From the NCBI RefSeq assembly GCF_037893015.1, contig NC_133662.1, positions 200,953,050-201,017,049 on the forward strand: a stretch of DNA of 64,000 bases, read 5' to 3'. The notes below the pieces were generated by a model, which saw only the letters and a program-made list of their open reading frames with translations, was not told where the DNA came from and searched no databases. The DNA is from Macrotis lagotis (taxonomy: Eukaryota; Chordata; Mammalia; Peramelemorphia; Peramelidae). This document shows, in pieces, positions 27,395-39,195 of the stretch. Both the position numbers and the translations under genes were made by a program. Each line of letters begins with the position of its first letter. Position 1 is the stretch's first letter.

Positions 27395-27720
27395 ATGAAG
27401 CATGGATTAAGTGCTTATTATATTCCAATCATTACCTAAATACTGTGGGAATACAGATAGAAATGAAAGAGTTCTCAAGTAGTTAAACATCTATTAGGAG
27501 GAAGCAACACATAGAGGAACTTTCAATTATAGAGTGGACAGAGAGATCAGTGATCCTTAGTCTAAGAGTAACTCACATTTTTATCATTCTCTACGATTTG
27601 CTAAATACTTTTCTCATCATTACTCTGTAAGATAAGCAGTAGCATAATAACTGTCATTCTCATTTCAGATAAGGAAACTGAGGCTTAGAGAGGTTCCAAA
27701 TACTATTTCTCTAACTGTTC
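27395..27720. mobile_element. MIR3- and MIR-like fragments
   Basis: 'agtgcttattatattccaat' with 'ctgtgggaatacagatagaa' is MIR3/THER-like. 'gataaggaaactgaggctta' near 27670 is a reversed MIR tail. Confidence 0.45.
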
Positions 27721-27868
27721 TTTAATTTTGTAGAACTTATTCCTAATTAGTGTGAATAATGAATCTCCTAAACTGATTGCATTATTCAAATTGCTACTGT
27801 ATATTTCTATGGAATTGATTACCATATTTAACATAGTATGCATTGAATACATGAAACCATTTTAGGGG

Positions 27869-27902
<34 letters not shown>
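27869..27902. repeat. (TA)n microsatellite
   Basis: About 17 TA units followed by a short 'acacacatatatac' stretch. Confidence 0.95.
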
Positions 27903-27913
<11 letters not shown>

Positions 27914-28351
27914 TACAAATCAAGATCTAACTGCATATCAGCATATTTGTAAGGTTGTAGGGCAGAGCTCCTTTCAGATTTTGAGGCCATGCTTTTATAT
28001 GAAATGATTAGGAAACATGGTTAAGCAAATGTCAGAAGCAGGACTTGGTTGGCTGAAAGTGAATTCTTTGGGATCCTGTTCTTTCCACCAATTCAGTTTC
28101 ATAAACAGGATATTCAAAACTCAAGAATAGTTGGTGAAAATAGAGTCTGGTACTTAAGGCTGCAAATGACCAAGCACTGAGTAGAAACCCCAAGTCTACA
28201 GGATGGAAGGGGTTCCTGCTGGTTTAAAACTAAGGGAGAGTAGATCTTTCTTTAAAAAATCACATTAATACCCCATGCCAGAATTTTAGATGAGCCCTAA
28301 GGTAGAGATGATTTACCAAGTAATGACCAAGCAACAAAGCCCTGTACTCAC

Positions 28352-28407
28352 CTCTGCATAGATTCAACCAACATAAAAAGCTCGGGAGAAGAAAATGTCT
28401 TCTGTTC
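28352..28407 (-). other. LRRC39: Candidate noncoding 5' exon of LRRC39
   Basis: On the minus strand a consensus donor 'cagag|gtgagtacag' follows a 56-nt segment bounded upstream by 'atactgcag'. The position 1.1 kb before the start codon fits a 5' UTR exon. There is no homology evidence, and the upstream AG has a poor pyrimidine tract; the segment could instead be the first exon extending further upstream. Confidence 0.25.
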
Positions 28408-28739
28408 CTGCAGTATATGAAACATAAATTTCCCTTCTTTGTTTTTTGTTAATATATTTCCTATATGTATACTCTTCTCCTTGTGAACTCTATTCGCATC
28501 CATTATTTCCAGTGATGTTGGGATTATTAATAGAGGAGTACGCACCAGGGTAAGATATTTTATTGCTAATTTTCTTACTATGCCACTTTAGCAAAAAGTC
28601 TTTGTTTCAGGCTATTGGATCTTCTGGTTGACTAATAAAAGAATTGATGGATGCTTATCAACTACAATTTTTAGGAGTGTAGAACCAAAGAAACCCTTGA
28701 ACATGGAGTACCCATCTGTAAGGGGGACCTGATCTGTAA

Positions 28740-29080
28740 ATATATAATGGAGAATTCATGTGGCAAAGCAGATAGAGGAATGACCCCAAGTCAGGAGGAC
28801 CTGGGTTTCAATTTTACACAGTTATTTATTTGCTTGCTATGTGATCCACATGCTCTAAATGAATTACTTTAACCCATCTCAATCTGTTTCCTCAACTATA
28901 TAACGACGAAAATACTATATCCTAACTCATGAAATTTTGGTGAGGAGGAAAACACATGCTTTCATGTGTGTTTATATGTGTAGGTATAAACACACATACA
29001 TACATGCATACTCATACCCATGTTACATTGCAAACCTTAAAGCAATACATAAATATTAATTTTTATCATTACAAAGATAA
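28740..29080 (+). mobile_element. MIR-like ancient SINE
   Basis: 'ggaggacctgggtttcaatt', 'tgctatgtgatccacatgct' and 'aacccatctcaatctgtttc' follow MIR order. Confidence 0.6.
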
Positions 29081-29149
29081 AATCAGCTAGCAGTAGGAAG
29101 TAGTTTATATAAAATTTGTGTTTTCTTACGGCAATATTTAGAGGGGTTA

Positions 29150-29430
29150 ATGATATAGGTAGCTAAATGACACAATTGATAGACCACTAGAAATAGAAAG
29201 GCTTTAATTCAAATTCAGTCTCAGACATGAGATATGTGTGATGCTGGGCAAGTTACTTAGCTTACATTTGCCTCAGTTTCTTCATCTGTTAAAAAAAGAT
29301 ATATACTAATAGCTCCTATCTACCAGAATTGTTGTGAGGATCAAGGGAGAAATAGCTGTAAAGTACTTAGCACAGTGCCTGCACATAATAAGCTCTATAT
29401 AAATATTAGCTATTATTATTATAGTAAAAC
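29150..29430 (+). mobile_element. MIR-like ancient SINE
   Basis: 'gctgggcaagttacttagct', 'gcctcagtttcttcatctgt' and 'agaattgttgtgaggatcaa' are typical MIR words, and the 3' end ('ataaatattagctattatta') is preserved. Confidence 0.75.
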
Positions 29431-29744
29431 TGAAGACCAAAAGTCAAATGTTAATATTGTCAAGAAACGGTTCAATTTAGAGCTAATGTTTGTCAGTGAA
29501 ATAACTGTAATAGAAAGACAAAAGGCAACAATAGAATATACTTTTTCAAAAAGAAAACTTAAAAGAGTGTTGAATGGCCAATATTATAAATTTTATAATT
29601 TTCTCTTGGTTTTTTCTTGATCCATTAGTAATCATATTAATTCCCTTCATCTTCTAGTTTATGATTAACTTCTTTGAAATTTACTTCACTCAGATAGAGA
29701 CATTACAATGAACTTTTCAAAATCTGTTTGAAGTTCATTATTTT

Positions 29745-29895
29745 ATTTTATTTTTTTATTTTTAGACATGGGGTTAAGTGACTTGCCCAAGGACACACAG
29801 CTAGGTAATTATTAAGTGTCTGAGGCTGGATTTGAACTCAGGTACTCCTGACTCCAGGGCCAGTGCTCTATCCACTGCACCACCTAGCTGCCCCT
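29745..29895 (-). mobile_element. tRNA-derived SINE, reverse
   Basis: Flanked by 'gaagttcattatt'/'ggagttcattatt' duplications. Confidence 0.92.
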
Positions 29896-30419
29896 GGAGT
29901 TCATTATTGAAATGAAGAAGAAACAAAATGGGAAAGGGACAAAATTACTCAATGAACACATTTTTGAATGAAGAAACTGGAGATGATGAAAAATTGTTGA
30001 CATTTCTCCATTTTGTCATTCCTTTCTGGCACCATTTGACATGTGGCTTTTGTTGTAGCCAGAGGAAATAGTAATGGAATGAATGAAAAAAAAGATATAT
30101 TCAACTAAACTCAATGAAAAAAAAATCAGTGCAAGCTAGAAAAGAGACTTGTCCAGTAAAGAAGAAACATTAAGGAATATGGAATATGAATAGTCAGAGA
30201 AATATGGAAAGCCTAGTATGAAAAAGTATAGTGGCAAAAGTAAGTTCAAAAGAACACTTCCCATGAACAATTACAATGCAAGATGGGGAAACAATAGTAA
30301 AAATGAAAAGATCTCGAGTACAATATAACAGACAATGTTCATGATGAAAATTATTCTAGTTAAAGCATTACCATTTCTTTTTTAAGCAATTGGTAAGTTT
30401 AAAATGATACAATGGGAAA

Positions 30420-31150
30420 TAACAGTTCATATGTCTTTCCAAGATTCTCTCTCCATAGTATCTTATGCTGCAGTTGTATTACATTACATTTATATACCAT
30501 AATTTGTTTAGCCATTCCCTAATCAATGTTTTTCCACTTTATTTCTAGGTTTTTGTTCCTATATACACACAAAAAATGTGCCTGTGACTATTGCGTTATA
30601 TGTGAGACTTTCCCAGCTTTTTTTTTTTAATCTCTTTAGGGGTGTGCAACTAGACCCAAGTATGCAACTTGGGTCAAACGTATAGAGATTTCAGTTGCTT
30701 CCCTCCCCCCCACCCCCCCCACATGATTCCAAATTGTTTTCCAGAAAACCACTTCACCAACAGTTTGTCAATGTGCTTGTCTTCCTACCATCTTTTCAAC
30801 ATTCACTAGCCTATCCTTTATCCTGTTTGCCAGTTTATTGGTTATCAAATGAAATCTCAGAATTGTTTTAGTTTTCATTTCTATTCATATTTATGATTTG
30901 GATAAATATTTCAAATATTTATAAATAGTTTTAAATCTTCTTTTGAGAATTATTTGTTCATATAATTTTATCATTTATCTATTGGGGAATGGCTCCTGTT
31001 CTTGTATTACTTGTTTTGATTCCCTGTTTATCCTGCTTATCAGACTTTTTAACAGAGATATTTTATGAAAGATTCTCTCTCCTAAATCAACAGTTTTTCA
31101 TCTTTTTCTAACTGCACTGATTTTGTTCATGCAAAAATCTTTTAATTTCA
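30420..31150 (-). mobile_element. L1 3' end fragment, reverse
   Basis: Reversed marsupial L1 3' words on the plus strand: 'tataccataatttgtttagc', 'cattccctaatcaatgtttt', 'ttccagaaaaccacttcacc' and 'tctattggggaatggctcct'. Confidence 0.7.
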
Positions 31151-32149
31151 TGTTTAAAGAACATGACACTGGTATTAGTCCTTAACTCAGGCAAATTTCT
31201 AAGAGTTTTTTCATTGAGAGTTGCATAAACCAGTGAAAACTGAGAGCTGTTTATAACAACGGACAAAAACAAAACCAAACCACTCATTTACTAAGGGTCA
31301 GATTTTCTCTTTAGGCATGGAAGTGATCATTTGATAAAATCTTCAAGAAGTCAGACTGATCTTATTGCAGTCTAAGTATTTTTCTGGGTGTGTGTTGGAA
31401 AAAGCTTGACCTTAATAACATCAGTTCCACTGAGACCTCTTTCCAAACTATATTTGCTATACCAATTTTTCTAAGTTTTGATGTCTTCAACAGTTCTTGT
31501 TCTTGTTAATTAAATTTTCATTATTAGCATGTATTCATATTGCTTACCTGTAGTATTATGATGGTGCAGAGATGATCCAGGGTTCAAAGATGGTTGGTGG
31601 AGCATTGAACTGTCATTAAGGACCAATGCCTTTTAATGTACTTTATTGTCAGAGAAACTCATCACAAGAAAGCTGCCAGTCAGGTGAAGAAGTTTTCTGT
31701 CCATAACATCTCATGAAACCATAAGGTATGAAGGAATTGTGATATGTAGAGATAGATATAATCCCAAATGAATGAAATTATAAGTCCTTCAAGTATTGTC
31801 AGAATTTCCTCCTTTTTTGTTATTTTTCTCAAGCAGTGCAACCTATAATTGGTCTAATCTCTGACCCAATAGCTGAAAAATGGGGTTATATTTTCTATTC
31901 AATCAATAAATCAGCAAAAAGTCATTAAGTATCTATTATGTGGTAGTTAGCTATCGGAGATACAATATTTTTAATGGAAGTCTGTGTCTTCAAAAAGCTA
32001 ACATATTATGAAGGAAACAAATATATGTGAAGTATGTACAAAATAATGAGGTGAAAAGATCATGAGGAAGATGACATGAGCTGAACTTTTTAATATAATA
32101 ATTTAATACTTCAAGATATATATTTTATATATGTTCAAATATATACATA

Positions 32150-32660
32150 TTGTCTCCCTGGAAATTATAATGCCCTATGAAGACAGGGGTCATTTTGGTT
32201 TTTGTTGTTTACCATAGGGCCTGGCACAAAGGTACATAAATGCTTGTTGATTGTCATTTCCAAGACTTCTAATCTCTTTGGTGGAGCCACTCCCTCTGCT
32301 GGTAAAAATCAGACTTCCTACTGCCTTCTAACTTTTATGAGTCGTGTCTACATTCGGAATTTAACATTTGAATGGTGGCTTTCCCAACTCCAACCTCCAT
32401 GCCTGAAATGCTCCCTCATTCATAATTCCCTGGATTTTTCAAACCTTGGCTCAAGTGATACCTATATGAAGCTTTTCTTGATTCTTTTGCCTTCCTTTCC
32501 ACAGTTACCAAATTCTCCCTCTTGAAATTACATTTCACTGCTTTGTATTTGCCTCTGCCCCTTCATCTAAGCTCTTTAAGGGCAAAGACTAATTTTGGGG
32601 TTTTGTGTTCTCGGTGCCTTGCAAATAATGAGTGTTTGATAGAAAAATGTTGAATTTCAT
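32150..32660 (+). mobile_element. L2-like LINE 3' end
   Basis: 'accatagggcctggcacaaa' with 'ggtacataaatgcttgttga', and later 'gctctttaagggcaaagact', are the end of L2. The middle resembles the L2 segment around 'gcctgaaatgctccctc'. Two L2 3' ends may be present. Confidence 0.55.
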
Positions 32661-33119
32661 ATAAAAACCACTTGCTCCTTTAGCCTCCAGGGAGTCTAGA
32701 GCATTTAGAAGCCTATGATTTTAGATAATTTCTTAAGTTATATACTAGGAGAAAACTGGGATCAAAGCAGGAGTGGGAAGAATACACATGAGAAGCACAT
32801 GTCCTGGGAAGTGAAGTTCTTCTGCCTTGTATTATTATCACAATAGAAAGAGACACACCAGACCCCAGTACCATGACAATGACATGCCAGGCCAGCAGGT
32901 TTGTAGCGCCTTCAAAACCAAACAAATTAGTCCTGAAAGAAATGTCTCTTTGCCTTCTAAGAGCACAACTAAGTGAGTAACTCTGACCTCTTAAGAGACA
33001 GGTTTCTCAAACTGGGCTGCTCTGCTAAGGTAAGCAGAGACAAGAGTACCTGGATCCTCAGCAGCAAGCATTTGTAAATGAGGAAAAAGGGGAGAAGAAT
33101 TCAAAAAAACTTACCAGGG

Positions 33120-33960
33120 TGGGTGGTACTTCCAAACTCATTGATTGCTCAGCAAGGGAGAGGTTACAGATAGATTTTGCTGGGGGCCACTCCAAGCAGC
33201 TCCTTGGCCACGTTGTGACCCCCAGGACTGTCGTGTCAGCCCAGTGCTAATTTTAAACTATGACAAAGCCAGGAATAGCAGGAATCACATGGGGCTTGTG
33301 TGCAAAGTGTCTGGAGAGTTCATGTTGAAAATTTTCCCACTTGCCAGGACCCATGTGCAAACAGAATTTAGGAGACCCATGGAAAGCAAACGGATAAGAC
33401 CCCATGAGAAACACTTGTGCCATAAAAATAGAAGGGGCTGCGAAGGGAGCCCCTTGGGTGGGGCACAAAAGCTTAGACCACAAGCACAAAGGCTTCAGAA
33501 TAACACCCAGATCAAGGAATGTGTGCAGGGGCCTCTAACCTCAGATATTACTGGAGTCATCACTAAAAACTTAGGTCTTTGGTGGAAAATTTATTTGTGG
33601 AAGGGATAGTGTACAGCAGGTGTTAAACTTCTAGCCCATCAGGTCACTTGGGGTCCACAAAACTCCTCTGCGGGGAAACAGATAAAAGTGTAATTGGGAA
33701 ATGTTTAACAAAAGAAATAAAAATTCAACATAGATAATGTTAATTTGTTATTTTCTAAGTTTGATAAGAGTTGATTTTTGTTGATCCGCATGACCAGGTC
33801 ATTGGGCCAGGCGGTACATCCTGATAGGACAGGCATGAGTCCCTGGGGTGGCAGCCTAAGGACCGGGATGCAAGGGGGGAAATAGGTTGTCGACATCTGA
33901 GCCAAATCCCCTTTCACCTTGTGCTAGTTCCGCTGCAGGCTTTAAGTGACAATGACTCCT
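33120..33960. other. Unassigned GC-richer block
   Basis: Compared with its surroundings this 840-bp block is GC-richer and holds the largest non-repeat ORF in the window (33145-33609, 154 codons), which resembles nothing I know. The end (33690-33780) looks like part of an interspersed repeat that I cannot name. Confidence 0.3.
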
Positions 33961-34042
33961 ATAGGGCAAACAGAAGTAGGTCCCTGCCCACCCAAGGTTT
34001 ATTGTTGGCAGTCTTTCCTAGGTGCCTCAAGTCTCAGCCAGG

Positions 34043-34192
34043 GGCAGCTAGGTGGCACAATAATTAGAGCACAGGCCATGGAGTTAGGAGGACCTGAGTT
34101 CAAATCCAGCCTCAGACACTTAATAATTGCCTAGCTGCGTGACCTTGGGCAAGTCACTTAATCCCATTGCCTTGCAAAAACAGAAACAAAAA
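34043..34192 (+). mobile_element. tRNA-derived SINE, forward
   Basis: Flanked by imperfect duplications 'aagtctcagcca'/'aagtcttaacca'. Confidence 0.92.
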
Positions 34193-34199
34193 ACAACTA

Positions 34200-34565
34200 A
34201 AGTCTTAACCAGTCAGTCATCAAGCATTTATTAAGAGCCTAATATGTGCCAGAAATTATATGAAACAACACTGGGGCTAAAAAAAAAATGAAGTCTGCTC
34301 TCAATGAACTTATCCTCTATTAGGAAGACAACATGCAAATAATTATATTTAAACAAGATAGACACAAGATAAATTGGGGCTAACCTCAGAGGGAAGGCCC
34401 TAAGATTAAGGAGAACTGGCTAATGTTTCTTGTGGAAGGTGGAAATTTAGTTGAGTCTTAAAGGAAGCTAGGAGGAGGGGGTGAGTAAAGGAGAGGGTTC
34501 CAGGAATGGGAGGCGTTAATGAAGATTCATGGAATCAAGAAATGGAGGGTCTTATAGGAAGAAGG
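34200..34565 (+). mobile_element. Ancient MIR3/THER-like or other mammal-wide repeat
   Basis: 'catttattaagagcctaata' with 'tgtgccagaaattatatgaa' opens it, and a purine-rich stretch ('aaggagagggttccaggaat') follows. The same type of sequence resumes at 35780-36060. Family not firmly named. Confidence 0.45.
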
Positions 34566-34569
34566 GAGG

Positions 34570-34728
34570 TGAGGAGGAAATATGCATTTATTAATATTCT
34601 AAGCACTTGATAAGTACCATCTCATTTAATCCCTACACAAACTGTCGATTAGGGACTATTATTACCCCCATTTTATAGATAAGGAAATTAAGAACACTCG
34701 AGGTTTAGTGACTTGCCCAGGGTTACAC
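34570..34728 (-). mobile_element. MIR, reverse, 3' half (interrupted)
   Basis: Reversed MIR words ('taagtaccatctcatttaat', 'ttatagataaggaaattaag', 'gtgacttgcccagggttaca') stop abruptly at 34728. The missing half appears near 35712-35765 ('actaagtatctaagaccaga', 'aaactcaggtctctctcact'). Confidence 0.7.
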
Positions 34729-35498
34729 TGTGGTAGTTTGCAACTAAAAGCATCCCCCCATCCTTCCCAGCTAGATGCACCCCCATACCCCCCCGCCCCG
34801 CATAGTGTGTTGTTAGAAACAGTAGCTAAAAACACTCCAAACATGAGTAGGGACCCTCCAAGCATGATGTGTGGTTAGCAACACTCTGTTCCCTCATTGT
34901 CCAGAGATGACAATCTAATCAATCTTCCATAGTCTTTGCGGGTAAAGAACTTTCCCTTGACCAGAACCTGACTAAACATTACCTTTGTACCATTTCACCT
35001 TTCTTTACCATGTTATTTTAGATGCAAATCCATGCTTGCCATCATGCAGGTGCTGATGTGTCCAGGAACTAGAGTTGGAAACTCTCCGTTCAGCCTCCAA
35101 CCCCTCCTGGGCAGAACTTCCATTCTCAACTCCCCAACTCTTCCTTGGGAGTGGAGTTTTATTTCTCTTCCTCTTTCAAGTTCATTAGAAAGACCATCGC
35201 TAGGTGGAGCAGTGGATAAAGCACTGACCCTGGAGTCAGGAGGGCCTGAGTTCAAATCTGTCCTCAGACACTTAATAATTACCTGTGTGGCCTTGGGCAA
35301 GTCGCTTAACCCCATTGCCTTGTAAAAAAACAAAACCCCAAAAAAGAGCACCAGTCCTAAGCCTACCAATCAACTAGCCCCCATTTGTTCCACTTTGCTT
35401 TTCACATCAATAAAAGCTTCACTCATTGAGAAAGGGACTTGGTCTCTTGAATGATTCTTAACATGGAGCCCAAATCACTGAACCCCGGTTGCCCTGCA
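34729..35498 (+). mobile_element. LTR-like insertion, possible solo LTR of an endogenous retroelement
   Basis: Begins 'tgtggtagtttgc' and ends near 'ccctgca', with a canonical AATAAA at about 35409-35414 followed by 'gcttcactcattgagaaagg' and 'tctcttgaatgattctt', a layout like U3-R-U5. A forward SINE sits inside it. No target-site duplication matches at these exact ends, so the boundaries are uncertain and no coding part is present. Confidence 0.4.
35203..35338 (+). mobile_element. tRNA-derived SINE, forward, 5'-truncated
   Basis: Starts at 'gctaggtggagcagtgg', lacking the first bases of the head, and ends in an A-rich tail. No clear duplication. Confidence 0.9.
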
Positions 35499-35680
35499 TC
35501 CAGGGCCATTTCCAGTCATCCTGATTCATGTCTGGCTCTGAAGGAGAAAGTGAGGCTGGTGATTTAGCACAGCCCCCCCCCCCCCCCCATTCAAAGCCAA
35601 TTCATGTCATGGCCTCACCTCCCTGATGTCACGGTCTTCTTTGAGAAACGGCACCACGAAACCAGCTATCCCACTATACT
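35478..35680 (-). mobile_element. Unnamed dispersed repeat, reverse copy
   Basis: Carries the reverse complement of a sequence that also occurs forward at 36086-36280 and 51318-51490. It shares 'ctcactttctcct' and 'gatgtcacggtcttcttt' type words. A 16-C run (35573-35588) lies in its middle. Confidence 0.55.
35573..35588. repeat. Poly(C) tract of 16
   Basis: Sixteen consecutive C on the plus strand. Confidence 0.93.
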
Positions 35681-35779
35681 GGTAACTGTTTGACAGCCAG
35701 CTCTCTCTAATACTACTAAGTATCTAAGACCAGATTTAAACTCAGGTCTCTCTCACTCCAGACAGCTGGCCAGTGTCAC

Positions 35780-36060
35780 TGAATTGAAGAGTATGGGAGA
35801 GGAGTCAGATATAAGAAGACTGGGAAAGAACCAAGTTATGAAGAGTTTTGAATGCCAATCAAGAGTATTTTATGTAATTGGTCCTGAGGAAATAAGAGAG
35901 CTACTAGAAGTTTATTGAATAAGGGGGTGATGTGGTCAGAACCTTTGTTTTAGGAAAATCAATTTGACAACTGAGGAGGATGGGTAGTAGTGGGGAGGGT
36001 CTGGAGGCAGTAGGCTATTGGCAGTAGTTCAGGTGTGAGGTAATAGAGGTTTCCACCAGG
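35780..36060 (+). mobile_element. Ancient mammal-wide repeat
   Basis: 'gaacctttgttttaggaaaa', 'tcaatttgacaactgaggag', 'ggcagtaggctattggcagt' and 'agttcaggtgtgaggtaata' resemble a repeat common in mammalian genomes. I do not name it firmly. Confidence 0.4.
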
Positions 36061-36085
36061 ATGGTGTAGTATCAGAAGTGTTTGT

Positions 36086-36280
36086 TCTTCATTCTGGAAG
36101 AGGACTATGACATCAAGGAGGTAATGCCATGAGATGCGTTGAGAGCGGGCGGATTGTGCAAAGTCATAAGCCTCACTTTCTCCTCTAGAGCTGTCTGGGT
36201 CTAGTGGCCAGATACAGATCAGCAGGATTGGAAATGGACCTGGATGGAGTGGGAGAGCTTGACCTTTTTAAGCAAAGGTG
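36086..36280 (+). mobile_element. Unnamed dispersed repeat, forward copy
   Basis: 'ctggaagaggactatgacat', 'caaagtcataagcctcactt' and 'tctcctctagagctgtctgg' align with 51318-51490. A weaker related start ('gaagaagaccaaaatgacat') is at 36470. Confidence 0.55.
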
Positions 36281-36889
36281 TTTTAACAGGTCTCGGTATG
36301 TATGAATATAGCTATTCAGTGATGGGCAGTGTCAAAGCAGAGAAGTGAGGATATAGGATATACAACATAAAAACAAAAGGACTTGACCTCTGATTGGATA
36401 TGGGGAATGACAGACATATTTTGAGACTGGGTGATTAGAGGATGGTTGGTCGGTCTTGTCCTTAATCATTGAAGAAGACCAAAATGACATCACTATGTTA
36501 GAGACAAGCTGCAGTGTTTCAGTGGTGGCTGATCAGATCAATATGAGCTCAGAATGCTCTAGCATTCCATTCTTTTCTCATTCCATTCTGCCCATAATCT
36601 CCCATATGAAATAAGAACCAGCTAGGGGGAAAAAACATTTTAATGCTTCAGTCATGCCTGACTTGGAACTCTTTGGAAAAATGTTTCTGAAATAATGAAT
36701 GAATCAATGGATAAATGAATAAGCATTTATCAAGTATCATATGGAAAACACCGTGCTAAACACAGAGAAGACACAGAAAGGCAAGACCTTTACTCTAAAG
36801 GTGTTCACCTTCAAATGGGGAGGAAATAAAATGACCCAGGTTACAAACATATAGGATTTAAGATTTGCTATGTCTAAATGTACTCTTTC

Positions 36890-37260
36890 ACACCTCAACT
36901 TTCAGTTCCTTCTTTTCTACTGCCTTGTCCCAGAGCAGTTGATGCCCTGGGTGGGGGATTCTCTTTTCCTCACTGATAACTACCTTCCTCCACCACCATT
37001 TTAGGACAGGTACTAGCCATTCTTCATCTTATTCAGGCTTAGAATTCTACTCAGGCAGTGTCTCCAAGCAGCTAACCTTCCTCTTTCCATGCTTCCCCTT
37101 CCCTGTTTCCCTTTCCTGTTTTCCTTATTCAGTGCCCCCCCCCCATTAAAATACAAACGACTTGAGGGTAGGAACAATCCTGTTTGCTGGTATTTGTATC
37201 CCTAGGGATTGGCACAGAGTCCGGGACAGAATAACCATTTAATAAATGTTTCATTTCTGT
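36890..37260 (+). mobile_element. L2-like LINE 3' end
   Basis: 'cgacttgagggtaggaacaa', 'ggattggcacagagtccggg' and 'aaccatttaataaatgtttc' form the diagnostic L2 3' end. Confidence 0.7.
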
Positions 37261-37927
37261 CTGATTGCCTGTCTATATATAGTATTTTCTTGAACTACCA
37301 GAAATGAGATTAATCTATGTAGACTTACTCCAGATGAAGCCACCATTTTGGCCCTTCCTTTGAGATCACCACTTCCTTTTCTATAGGCTCATTAACCTCA
37401 CTTTTAATGATAAATGTTCATATTTTCCCAGTAATTTAAGTCAAATTTACTGGCTTATAATTTGTGGATTCCTTTTTTCCCCTATTTTGAAAAATTGGGA
37501 TATTTGCCCTTCTTCAATCCTGTGACTCCTTTTCTGTTTTCACATTTTCAAACATCACTAATAGTGACTCAGAATCACATCTGCCTCTTTTTTCTACACC
37601 TGTAAACGTAGTTCCATTTTGATTAGGTATCTTAAACTGATCAAAAGCGTCTAGGTGCTTCCTTACTATTTTTCTATTTTATCACCTCTTTTATTGATCA
37701 TTACTGTTCTGTCCTTTCCAATTCAATACTCATTCCCTGGGAGAAAAAAAAACCAGAAACAAGAAAGCAGTTGAGTAACTTCATAATTATCATTCCCACT
37801 GGTTTGAACTGCAATTCTCTTTTTTTAATTCAATTTATTTTCAGATCTACATGTTCCCTCCCACCCCTACTGAGAAAGCAAGAAAAATGAACAGCAGATC
37901 TCTTAACACCTCAGCTTCTTTTCTCTT

Positions 37928-38070
37928 TTTTTTTACAAGGCAGTGGGGTTAAGTGACTTGCCCAAGGTCACACAGTTAGGTAATTATTATGTATCTGAGA
38001 CTGCAATCGAACTCAGGTCCTCCTGACTCTAGGGTCAGTGCTCTATCCACCATGTCAACTGGCTACCCCT
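37928..38070 (-). mobile_element. tRNA-derived SINE, reverse
   Basis: Reverse copy from 'tttttttacaaggcagtggg' to 'caactggctacccc'. Confidence 0.88.
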
Positions 38071-38239
38071 TCCTTTTTCTTCCTTTTTTAAAAATTGGGG
38101 CTTATGCCCTTCTCAAGGTCTATGGCTGGGCTGTAGGAAAAAACAAACAACCCATCTCTTTCCCCCCCATGTAGCTGAAAACTAAATAAAAAATTCACTA
38201 CATCTTTTTGTTGTCTTTAACATTCTTTAAAAATCTCAC

Positions 38240-38760
38240 ATTCTTGGAAATTGAGGGAATGCTTTTCATTTGTGGAATGGCGAAACAAGTGGTATATGAT
38301 TGTGATAGAATACTGTTGTGCTATAAAATGATGAACAGGATACTTTCAGAAAAACCTGTGAAGACATAAATGAATTGATGCAAAGAGAAGTGAGTAGAAA
38401 AGGAGAACTTTGTACATAGTAACAACAATAGTGTATGATGATCAAGTGAATGACATCTGTTCTAATCAATACAATGATCTAAAACAATTTTGAAGGTCTT
38501 ATGATGGAAAATACTATCTACCTCTAGGGAATGAACTGATGGAGTATAAATGCAAATTGAAACATAATTTTTCTGTTTATTTTTCATGCTCTTTTGGGCA
38601 ACCTGGTTAATATGGAAATAAGTTTTCTATGATTTTGGCCATTTTAATTGATATCACATTTCTCTTTACATTTGGAGGTAGAGAGAACAAGGGACAGAAT
38701 TCTGAACCCAATTTTTTAAAATGAATATTAAAAAATAAATATTGAAATTTTAAAAAATAA
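38240..38760 (+). mobile_element. L1 3' end fragment, forward
   Basis: 'gtggtatatgattgtgatag', 'actgttgtgctataaaatga', 'gaattgatgcaaagagaagt' and 'gatggaaaatactatctacc' are the marsupial L1 ORF2 end and 3' UTR. Confidence 0.75.
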
Positions 38761-39030
38761 AAAACTCACATTCTGAACTCTTGTGCTCTGTACACTATTC
38801 TTACTGCATCTTGCCACCATTATGAATTTGTTCTCCAATACTTACCTTGTTTCCATCTTCAGTATCTTTATTTTAAGCTAGTTGATGTGCTTCCTCTGTA
38901 TCAATCCCAGTCACTTTAGAAAACAACATTTGTTTTCTTGATTGGATTGTTTCTCTTTCTATATCAGAATTTCATTTTTGAAAACTTCCAACTCCCAGAC
39001 TTAGTTTTGTTAAGGAGCCCCCTGAACTTT

Positions 39031-39195
39031 TTGTTTTGTTTTTTTTTTAGGTTTTTTTTGTAAGGCAAACAGGGTTAAGTGGCTTGCCCAAGGCCACACA
39101 GCTAGGTGATTATCAAGTGTCTGAGACTGGATTTGGACCCAGGTACTCCTGACTCCAGGGCCGGTGCTTTATCCACTACACCACCTAGCGACCCT
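39031..39195 (-). mobile_element. tRNA-derived SINE, reverse
   Basis: Flanked by 'ctgaactttttg'/'ctgaattttttt' duplications. Confidence 0.92.

Noticed and set aside
33145..33609. A 154-codon ORF as a possible gene
   Set aside because: No motif, no splice support and no homology recalled; the region is kept only as an unassigned block.
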